Positions 52,155-60,800 of a DNA stretch of 64,000 nucleotides are shown in pieces. Source of the DNA: Nitrospira sp. (GTDB lineage Bacteria; Nitrospirota; Nitrospiria; Nitrospirales; Nitrospiraceae); contig JAHFEW010000004.1 in the NCBI GenBank assembly GCA_023248215.1, positions 35,739 to 99,738 of the forward strand, read 5' to 3'. The notes beneath the pieces were generated by a model. The model was not told the origin of the DNA. It made no database searches and saw only the letters and a list, made by a program, of their open reading frames with translations. The position numbers and the translations under genes were made by a program. How positions within the stretch are numbered: position 1 is the stretch's first letter; each line of letters opens with the position of its first letter.

Positions 52155-55100
52155 TCACACCCACTCCGGCGCATGCTCCTCCACCATATCTTGTTCGGCA
52201 AAGCTCCGATACAAGGCCGGCAGCACCACCAGCGTCAACGAGGTCGAGGTGAACAGGCCGCCCACGACGACCGTGGCCAGCGGCCGCTGCACTTCCGCGC
52301 CGATTCCTTGAGCCAACGCCAGCGGCAACAAACCAAGCAACGTGGTCATCATGGTCATGACCACGGGACGAAGCCGCAAGACACAGCCCGTCATGATCGC
52401 CTCCTCCGTCGGCTGTCCTCCGTTTCGCAGCTGATTGATGTACGACACGAGCATGATGCCGTTCCCGACGGCCAACCCGAACAGCTCGATAAATCCGATG
52501 GAGGCAGGGACACTCAGGTACTGGCCGCTCAGCCACAGCGAGACCAGGCCTCCGATCAAAGCGAACGGCAGGTTTAGAATGATCAACGCCGCATACCGCA
52601 GGGAATGGAACGCCCAAAAGAGCAGAAAAAACACCAACCCGAGTGTGACCGGCACCACGAGCAACAACCGCGCATTGGCCCGTTCCATGTTCTCAAAGGC
52701 GCCACCCCACGTCACTGTATAACCATGCGGCAGTCGAATCTGTTCAACCAACTTCTTCTGGCCTTCGTCAACCACACTGCCGATGTCGCGCCCCACCACG
52801 TTGAAGCCGATATAGATACGGCGCTTCGCCTGTTCGCGGCTGATCCGCGCCGGGCCTTCCCGCATGTCGATCGCCGCCAGTTCGCTCAATGGGATCGGCG
52901 CGCCGGATGCCGACCGCACCTTAATGTCCCCGATGGCCCCGATGCTGTTCCGATAGGACTCGGGAAACCGGAGGATCAACTGAAACCGTCGCTCACCTTC
53001 GTAGACATAGGTCGCGGGTTTACCTCCCACCGCCGTCGTAATGATGTCCTGCACGTCCGACACGTTGATGCCGTACCGGGCGATTTTCTGTCGATCGATG
53101 TCGAGGGTCAGATAGGGCTGGCCGGCGACCTGTTCGACCTTGACGTCTTTCACCCCCTCCACGGTCCGCATCAGGTCCGCGATCGCCTCGGCATTCTGAT
53201 AGAGCAGCTCAAGGTCGTCGCCGAACAGCTTAATGGCGCACTCCGTCCGGATCCCCGAGATCAGTTCATCCACCCGCTCTTGAATCGGCTGGCTCATGAG
53301 GACGGAAATACCGGGAATCTCAGCCAGCCGCTGCCTGATGGCATCGACGAGGCCCGCTTGAGTCTGAGCGGTGGTCCAGGTGTTGCGCGGACGCAGCGCG
53401 ACGATCGGGTCACTCTCATTCGGTTCTTCCAGACTGATGGCGATGTCGGGACGTCCGATTTTGCTCACCGCGAGTTGCACTTCCGGGAACTCCAGCATGG
53501 CCTTCTGGGCCTGCTTCTCGATGTCGATCGACTCCGGCAACGACACGCTCGGCAGACGCACGATCTGAGGCGTCAACGCCCCTTCCTCCAAAATTGGAAT
53601 GAATTCCCGTCCTATGAACGGCAGGAGAGTCAGACTCACCAGCACAACGGCCGTCGATCCCAGCAGCACCGACACTCGATGAGCGAGCGTCCATCGCAGC
53701 ACCGGCTGATAGCGGGCCTTCATCCAGCGGGTGAGCCAGGTATCTTCCGGGTGGTCGCCGCGTAATACCAGAGACGCCAGCACCGGGGACAGCGTCAACG
53801 TCACGACGACCGAGACCAGCAGCGAAATCACCAGCGTATAGGCCAGCGGGGCGAACATTTTCCCCTCCATGCCATGCAGGGTCATCAAGGGCAGAAACAC
53901 GACGCTGATGATGAGGATGCCGAACAGGATGGGCCGCCCCACTTCGTTCGTCGCCTGCAGAATCACTTCAAGGCGGGATCGTTGATGGATCCGATTCTCG
54001 GACAGATGGCGGTAAACGTTTTCAACCACGACCAGCGACCCGTCGGCAATTTCGCCGATACCGATCGCCAACCCGCCCAGCGTCATGAGGTTGGCGGAGA
54101 GCCCGACCCGCTGCATCACCAGGAAGGTAATCAAAGGCGTGACCAACAGCGACGCCGTGACCACGATCGCGCTTCGCACATGACCGAGGAAAAGGAAAAA
54201 TACGAAGGTCACCAGGACAATCCCCTCGATCAACGCATCACGCACGGTATTAATGGCCGCCGTCACGAGTTCGATGCGGTCATAAAAAGGCACGATCTTC
54301 AGGCCCTCCGGCAGCACAGCGCCCTGATGGATCGACTCCACCCTACGCTTCACCGACTGGACGACTTCCCGCGCATTTCCCCCGCGCAGCATCAACACCG
54401 TGCCCGCCACCACCTCCCGCTCGCCGTTCAGCACCGCGGCCCCGTGACGGACCGCGTGCCCGATGCGCACCTCCGCCACGTCGCGGACAAACACGGGGGT
54501 GCCGCCCGCTTCTTTGACGATAATGCTCTCGATGTCTGGAATCGCCTTGATGAGCCCCAGGCCGCGGACGATGGCGCGCTCCGCATGTCGCTCCAACACG
54601 TTGCCGCCGGCATTCGCGTTGTTCTTTCCCACGGATTCATAGACGTCATGCAGGGTGAGTCCGTATTTCCGTAACTTGGCGGGATCAACCAGCACTTGAA
54701 ACTGCTTCACAAAGCCACCCAAGCCGTTCACATCGATCACGCCGGGCACACTCTTGAGCAAGGGACGGAGCACCCAATCCTGCACCGTACGCTGATTCGT
54801 CAGCTCCGTCTCCACCGACGCAGGATCAGTTGCGGCGGCCTGCGGCCCTTCGAGATAATATTGATAGATTTCCCCCAGCCCGGTCGTCACCGGTGCCATG
54901 ACCGGATCGAGCCCAGCCGGGAGCCGCTCCTTGACCGCCATCATCCGTTCCAATACCAGCTGGCGGGCAAAATAGACATCCACGTCGTCTTCGAAGACCA
55001 CCGTCAGCTGCGAGAGCGCGAACTTCGAGAGCGAGCGGATTTCCGCCAGCCCCGGCAACCCGGTCATCTGAAGTTCGATGGGATAGGTAATGAACCGTTC

Positions 55101-55283
55101 GACTTCGACCGGCGACAGGCCCGGCGCTTCCGTCAGCACCTGCACCTGCACGTTGGTCACATCAGGGTAGGCGTCGATGGGAATGGATTGAAAGGCCACA
55201 ATGCCTGCGACCGCACAGAAACAGGTCAGACCGAGGATCAAGATCCGTTGGCGCAGCGAGAATTCCAGCAGCGAGGCGATCAT
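52155..55283 (-). CDS. Heavy-metal efflux RND permease (CusA/CzcA family)
   Basis: Inner membrane RND pump of 1042 aa with twelve membrane helices and two large periplasmic loops. The N-terminus LLEFSLRQRILILGLTCF, PDVTNVQVQVLTEAPGLSPVEVERFITYPIE and YPIELQMTGLPGL are hallmarks of the heavy-metal class. The helix-4 proton relay reads GIGEIADGSLVVVEN, keeping one Asp and the Glu but lacking the DFG.. of zinc/cobalt CzcA, so the metal (Cu/Ag, Zn/Co/Cd or other) is uncertain. It overlaps the adaptor gene by four bases (ATGA). No outer membrane channel gene is adjacent. Confidence 0.9.
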   Translation of the reverse strand: MIASLLEFSLRQRILILGLTCFCAVAGIVAFQSIPIDAYPDVTNVQVQVLTEAPGLSPVEVERFITYPIELQMTGLPGLAEIRSLSKFALSQLTVVFEDDVDVYFARQLVLERMMAVKERLPAGLDPVMAPVTTGLGEIYQYYLEGPQAAATDPASVETELTNQRTVQDWVLRPLLKSVPGVIDVNGLGGFVKQFQVLVDPAKLRKYGLTLHDVYESVGKNNANAGGNVLERHAERAIVRGLGLIKAIPDIESIIVKEAGGTPVFVRDVAEVRIGHAVRHGAAVLNGEREVVAGTVLMLRGGNAREVVQSVKRRVESIHQGAVLPEGLKIVPFYDRIELVTAAINTVRDALIEGIVLVTFVFFLFLGHVRSAIVVTASLLVTPLITFLVMQRVGLSANLMTLGGLAIGIGEIADGSLVVVENVYRHLSENRIHQRSRLEVILQATNEVGRPILFGILIISVVFLPLMTLHGMEGKMFAPLAYTLVISLLVSVVVTLTLSPVLASLVLRGDHPEDTWLTRWMKARYQPVLRWTLAHRVSVLLGSTAVVLVSLTLLPFIGREFIPILEEGALTPQIVRLPSVSLPESIDIEKQAQKAMLEFPEVQLAVSKIGRPDIAISLEEPNESDPIVALRPRNTWTTAQTQAGLVDAIRQRLAEIPGISVLMSQPIQERVDELISGIRTECAIKLFGDDLELLYQNAEAIADLMRTVEGVKDVKVEQVAGQPYLTLDIDRQKIARYGINVSDVQDIITTAVGGKPATYVYEGERRFQLILRFPESYRNSIGAIGDIKVRSASGAPIPLSELAAIDMREGPARISREQAKRRIYIGFNVVGRDIGSVVDEGQKKLVEQIRLPHGYTVTWGGAFENMERANARLLLVVPVTLGLVFFLLFWAFHSLRYAALIILNLPFALIGGLVSLWLSGQYLSVPASIGFIELFGLAVGNGIMLVSYINQLRNGGQPTEEAIMTGCVLRLRPVVMTMMTTLLGLLPLALAQGIGAEVQRPLATVVVGGLFTSTSLTLVVLPALYRSFAEQDMVEEHAPEWV

Positions 55284-56518
55284 TGCGCGGGCTCGATCTT
55301 GTGGATGTCGACCTCCGACTTGAGGGCAAAGGACCCTTTCACCACCACCTCCTCACCCTCCCGCAATCCCTCCAGGACGACGATCTTCTCGCCCTGTTCA
55401 TCCCCCAGCGTCACCCGGCGCGGCTCAAATTGATCCTCCGCATTGCGCACGAAGACGACCTTGCCCGCCCCGCCGTTTTGCACGGCCGCCAGCGGCACAG
55501 TCAGGAGATCCTGGGGCCCCATGGCATAGACTTGGACCGTCGCGAACATCTCCGGCTTCAAGATCCGGTCGGGATTGCGCACCGTGACACGGAGGCGCAT
55601 GGTCCTGGTCGCCGGCTCGAGCACATCGCTGATATGGGTGATCTTGCCCGAGAAGAGCGCATGCGGGTAGGCCGCAACCAAAACCTTAACCGTCTGATCG
55701 GGACGAATAAAACGAACGTCTTTCTCCGGTACGCTTCCGATGACCCACACATCGGACAAGTCGGCGATGGTGAAACATTTCCGCGAGGTCTCCACCACTT
55801 CGCCGCGCGTGATGTTGCGCATGATCACCCGACCGGCGAAGGGTGCGCGAAGCGCCACGTCGGACTTGATGGTCTGCTCGCGATCGAGGCGCTGCACCTC
55901 ATGAGCCGGCACGCCAAGGAGCGCGAGACGACTCGATGCCTCCCGCACATCCGCCCGTGCGGTTTTCATCTCTGCTTCCCGGCGTTGCAGCTCCGCCAGG
56001 CTGATCGCCCGATGTTCGTGGAGATTCGCGGCACGCTCATACGCCAGCTGCGCTTCGTGCTGCCTCGCCGCCGCCTTCAGGTAGGCCCCTTCCGCCACGC
56101 CGAGGTCAGTGCTGTCGAGCAGCGCGAGCCGCTCTCCCTTTTTCACATCCTTGCCCACATCCACCGACACCTCGACCACCCGACCTCGGATGAGTGTCGT
56201 CACTTCCGCAAGTTCGTTTTCATTGGCTTGAACGGTCGCGGGAAACTCGCGATGAATGGTGAACGGCTCCTTCTTGACCGGCAGCACTTCGATACCGGCC
56301 CGGGCGATTTCATGCGTGGTGAGATGCACGATCCCCTCGACGGCCCTGCCCGCCGGCTTTTCCGCAGGCCGACCCGTCGCCGGGTCTCGCTCGCAGCCCG
56401 TCCCTGCCATGAGGGCTAGCCCGACAAGAAGGCCACGCGTCCAGCGACAGAGCGAAACATCGACCTGCCGCGGTTCCCCGCAGAGCCTCCCCTTCAGACC
56501 AGCGCCTGTTTGTTTCAT
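55280..56518 (-). CDS. RND periplasmic adaptor (CusB/CzcB-like lipoprotein)
   Basis: Membrane fusion protein of 412 aa that links the RND pump to an outer membrane channel. A signal with lipobox (GLALMAGTGCER) anchors it. The lipoyl/HlyD core is seen as ANENELAEVTTLIRGRVVEVSVDVGKDVKKGERLALLDS with the helical hairpin (about 140-220), and the beta-barrel segment ALRAPFAGRVIMRNITRGEVV. It is transcribed first and overlaps the pump gene by four bases, so both are translated together. No His/Met-rich metal-binding N-terminus is visible. Confidence 0.88.
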   Translation of the reverse strand: MKQTGAGLKGRLCGEPRQVDVSLCRWTRGLLVGLALMAGTGCERDPATGRPAEKPAGRAVEGIVHLTTHEIARAGIEVLPVKKEPFTIHREFPATVQANENELAEVTTLIRGRVVEVSVDVGKDVKKGERLALLDSTDLGVAEGAYLKAAARQHEAQLAYERAANLHEHRAISLAELQRREAEMKTARADVREASSRLALLGVPAHEVQRLDREQTIKSDVALRAPFAGRVIMRNITRGEVVETSRKCFTIADLSDVWVIGSVPEKDVRFIRPDQTVKVLVAAYPHALFSGKITHISDVLEPATRTMRLRVTVRNPDRILKPEMFATVQVYAMGPQDLLTVPLAAVQNGGAGKVVFVRNAEDQFEPRRVTLGDEQGEKIVVLEGLREGEEVVVKGSFALKSEVDIHKIEPAQ

Positions 56519-56610
56519 GCTCTAACCATTCGAACGGCACAATCCCCGTTGTTTCTTAGAACAGCAGGGAGCATGCCGTGCGAGTGCAGTGATTTTGAAA
56601 GGAATGAGAC

Positions 56611-56636
56611 GACCGTAGCAGCCTTTTGCTACGGTC
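56611..56636. other. 10-bp perfect hairpin upstream of the RND operon
   Basis: GACCGTAGCA and TGCTACGGTC pair perfectly around a 6-base loop in the gap between the stress-protein gene end and the adaptor gene start. There is no T-run on the - strand, so it could be a terminator aided by Rho, or an operator for the pump genes. Confidence 0.45.
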
Positions 56637-56762
56637 CTGGCTGTGAGAGCGGGGTGAAATGCCACAGCCTGCCTAGTTCGCTCCAGCGGGCTACGGAAAA
56701 ACCATTTCGGCACAGGATAACTTCCATGGCCTGCACGTTCGGTCAAGAGGAAACCACCCCGC

Positions 56763-57617
56763 CTACCGGACCACGAGGACCGAGCAGGCGCTGTGCTGAA
56801 CCACCTTCGTCGAGATGCTGCCCAGCAAAAACCGGGCGACCGCGCCCATCCCTTTGGCTCCGGTCACAATGAGGTCGACTTTCTTTTTGGACGCCACCTT
56901 CAAGATCTCATCAGCCGGCTTGCCGAGCCGGACCACTTCATCGACCACGTACCCAGCCTTGAGCAGTTTATTCGCACATTGCTCGACTAGGCGGCCGCCG
57001 GCTTCCTTCAATTCTGGATAGTTGAGAAAGGGCATGGCGTGGGTCACCACGACGTCGATAGGCTCCAGGCCCTCGCGCGCGTCCGGCTGCAGTTTGGTCA
57101 AGAGGAACCGCAATGCCTTGTCCGACTCCTTGGAACCATCGGTCGCGAAAAGGATCCGACTCAGGGGGCGAGGCTCCTCCTTCACGATGAGGACCGAACA
57201 GGGCGCATGCAGCGCGACTTGGGTCGAGACGCTGCCGAGCAGGAACCGGTCGAGCGCATCCAAGCCCCGGCTGCCGATGGCCACCAGTCCGTCGCGTTTG
57301 GCTGCTCGTTTGAGAATCGTCGGACTGACCGGACCACGCTCCAAGACCAGCTTGGCCTTCATCTTGAGCGAGGCCATCTGCACCTTGGCCTCGGCCATCG
57401 TGCTCTTCCCGCGAGCCTCGATGCGTTTGATTTCTTCCTTGATAAACGGCTCATTGCCGATCACCACCGGCTGAAACATGAAGGGTGCGCGCAGCGCCTC
57501 AACATCCGTCACATGCAACAATGTAAAGTCAGGCTTGTCCGCGAACGGCAGCCGCGCCACCCATTCTGTCGCCCACTTGCCGTACTTCGATCCATCGGTC
57601 GCAATCAGCACTTTCAT
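56763..57617 (-). CDS. Tandem universal stress protein
   Basis: Protein of 284 aa made of two UspA domains, about 1-145 and 150-284. Each ends with the ATP-binding style motif: GSRGLDALDRFLLGSVSTQV with APCSVLIV, and GAKGMGAVARFLLGSISTKV with SACSVLVV. The N-terminal strands MKVLIATDGSKYGKWA and ILFATDGSKESDKAL are canonical. Both motifs are intact (G2xG9xGS/T), so nucleotide binding is likely. It is monocistronic by layout, lying between the RND genes and the giant kinase gene. The role is general stress survival; the trigger is unknown. Confidence 0.92.
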   Translation of the reverse strand: MKVLIATDGSKYGKWATEWVARLPFADKPDFTLLHVTDVEALRAPFMFQPVVIGNEPFIKEEIKRIEARGKSTMAEAKVQMASLKMKAKLVLERGPVSPTILKRAAKRDGLVAIGSRGLDALDRFLLGSVSTQVALHAPCSVLIVKEEPRPLSRILFATDGSKESDKALRFLLTKLQPDAREGLEPIDVVVTHAMPFLNYPELKEAGGRLVEQCANKLLKAGYVVDEVVRLGKPADEILKVASKKKVDLIVTGAKGMGAVARFLLGSISTKVVQHSACSVLVVR

Positions 57618-57800
57618 TGGTCGTCCCTCATCGTTGGGTCAGTTGCAGACTTGACCTGCAGACTCTGTGCCACGCCGCCGCATCTTCTCCTCAAGCGATC
57701 AGCGGGTCAATAGATTCTTTTGGGCTCGATGCGGGCCGGCCTCGAACCGATGGCAAACGGCGGAAATGAGAAATGTAGGAGGAGGTAGGAACTGCAGCGC

Positions 57801-60800
57801 TTAACTCCCGAGCGGCGTGGCGCGCTGCAGGAGTTCACAAATCGCCTGGTGCAATTGCTCCGCGGCCGATTCTTTGGTGAGATAGCCGGACGCGCCGGCC
57901 TGCCGCAGCGCTTCCTCGGCCTCCCGGTCGTTTCGAACCGACAGCCCGATGACCACGATCGACGGGGCGGACTGCTTGATACGACGCGTCGCTTCAATGC
58001 CATCCATAATCGGCATATTCAAATCCATCACCACCACGTGGGGTTTCAAGGACCCGGCGAGGTTCACTGCCTCCACGCCATTGCCGGCTTCACCGACGAT
58101 GGTGATGTCCTCATACGAATCCAGGATGCTGCGCAACCCCTGACGGACCATGGCATGGTCGTCGGCCAACAAGACGCGGACGACGCCCCCTTTGGCCTGG
58201 TTCGGACCAGCCGCACTTCGTGCGCCGGTCCCTGATCGACTTTCTGACAAATGAACAGGGTTCGAGGTCGCCTCCTCGCGTTTGTACGGAATCGCAATCG
58301 TGACGCTGGTTCCCTTCCCGGGAGCGGAATTCAACGTGAGGGCACCTCCCATGACCGCCATGCGTTCGCGGATGCTGAACAAGCCGTATCGGCTCGACAT
58401 CGGATCGCTGGTCATGGCGGCATCGGGATCGAACCCCCGCCCCTGATCGGCCACCAGGATGCGTAGCGCATCGTCTGACGTTACCTGCACGGCTATCGTG
58501 GCCCGATCGGACTGGGCGTGTTTCACCACATTCAATAGCAGTTCCCGCACCGACTGATACATGAGAATCGCCTGATCGTCCGGCAGCGCGAGCCATCGAT
58601 CTTCCGCCTGCACCTCCACCGTCAACCCATGCTGCTGCATCGTCTCGCCCAGCCAATGCAAGGCCTTGATCAGTCCGAATTCATGGAGAACCGGCGGGCT
58701 CAACTGCGCGACGAGTGATCGCGTATAGGTCAGGGATTGATCAAGCAATTGATCGAGATCATTCACCCATTTCTCCTGCGCGGGATTGGCATGCTTCCGG
58801 CCCTGCGTGAGCTTGATGCGTCCCAGAACCAACAATTGCGCCAGGTAATCGTGGAGTTCGGAAGCGATTCGGCGGCGTTCCTTTTGTTCCGTCAGGGTCA
58901 CTTCGGTCGCGAGAGCCCGCAGGCGTTCTTGTGAGCGCGTCAATTGCTCGGTGCGCTCTCGAACGCGCTCTTCCAGGTCCGCCGTCCATTGTCGCAGCTG
59001 CTCTTCCGCCGTTTTGCGTTCGGTGATATCGACGCAGGCACCGGTCATGTATTCGGGCCGGCCATCCTCCCCTAGGGCAATGGTCTTACCCCGGTCATAG
59101 AGCCATCGTATGGTCCCGTCAGGCAGAATGACTCGGAATTCCGCGTCGAAATCCAGGGCGGTGGCCCGACATCGTTCACACGCACGGAGCACCGAGTCGC
59201 GATCATCGGGGTGGACCATGCGGAGAAATTGTTCGAGAGACCGCGCCGTCTGTCCGGACGGAAGGCCGAACAGATGATCCAGCGCGTCATCCCACGTCAG
59301 TTCGTTGGTTCGGAGATTCCACCGGAAGGTCCCAGTGTGCGAGGCGTTGAGAGCGACGAGCAACCGCTCGGTTTTCTCCTGCAGATCTTCCTGAGCCTGT
59401 TTGAGGCCGCTGATATCGAGATTGATGCCGGCCCACCCCAGGATATGACCGCTGTCGTCGCGCACCGGCACGCCGCGGGCCAGGATCGGGTGATAGCGCC
59501 CGTCCACGCCGAGAAAGCGGTGCTCACAATCCCAGACCCCGCCGGTACACACACAGTCTTTCCAGGCCGAGATCGTAGACTCTATGTCATCGGGATGCAG
59601 GACTCGCCCCCAGCCGAATTCAGCGCACTGTTCCTGAGTCAATCCCACGAGCTCCAAGAATGATTCGCTGGCGTACGTATTTTGTCCTTCCGCATCACAC
59701 ACCCAAATGCCGTAGTCGATAGACTCTCCGATCGCCCGATACAGAGCCTCGCTGCGGCGGAGCGCGTTCTCCGCCTCGCGTTGCGCGGTGATATCGGTAT
59801 TCGTTCCGAACCATCGTAAGACCTTCCCGGCTTCATCGCGGATTGGCACTGCCCGCGACAGGAACCATCGATACTTGCCGTCACGGCCGCGCAAGGGAAA
59901 GGTATCTTCCCAAAATTCGCCCGCCTCCAGACATCGTCGAAACCGCGCCGTGACCCGTTCAACATGATCGGGATGATGCACCTTCTGCCAGCCCCACCCT
60001 TGCATCTCTTCCAACGTAGTGCCCGTGTATTCGAACCACCGCCGGTTGTACCAGAAGATCCATCCCTGATCGTCGGTCATCCAGGCGAACTGGGCGATGT
60101 GATCCGCCATCGTGCGGAATTTTTCCTCACTGGCGCGCAACGCATCTTCGATCCGCTTATGCTCCGCCAACTCCTTCTGCACGGCCGTATACAAATTGGC
60201 GTTGTCGATGGCGACGGCGGCTTGCGCGGCGATGCCCACAAGAACCTTTTCGGCCTCTTCCGTGAAGACCCCCGGCTGGCTATGGCCAAAAAATAATCCG
60301 CCGAGGACTTCACCCGAGCGGGACACCACCGGCACAGCCAGATAGCTGCGGACCGGGAGATGGCCTTTGGGCATCCCGTAGTGCGGGGACAGGGTCCCGT
60401 AGCGTGGATCCTGCAGGATGTCCGCGACACGGATGGGGGCCTCGCCGCGGAACGTTGGGCCGAATACCGGAGTGTTTCTCGGCATGCCGAACCCTGCGAA
60501 TGCCTCGCGCGGCACTCCGGAGAGGGTGAACAGCTGATAACTTTCTCCCTCGTCGTTCGTGACGTTGTAAAAAAACGCGCCGAACTCCGCGCCGCTCACT
60601 TCACGACCGGCATCGGTGACAACCTGGACCAGCTTGTTCAGGTCCAATTCAGCGGCGAGCGTGCTCCCGACCCGGTTCACAATTTCCAGCGAGCGGGTAT
60701 GTTCCTTGAGGGTCCTGGTGGTGCCCAGCCGGTCCAGGGCCACGGCCGTATATTGAGAAATGATCCGGAGAAACTCGATCTCATCGTCGTCGAATGCCGA

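Noticed and set aside
52605-53765. 386-aa ORF opposite the RND pump
   Set aside because: Arg/His/Gln-rich shadow translation; the - strand frame is a complete RND protein.
55283-56419. 378-aa ORF opposite the adaptor gene
   Set aside because: Shadow of the adaptor; no motif or signal and biased composition.
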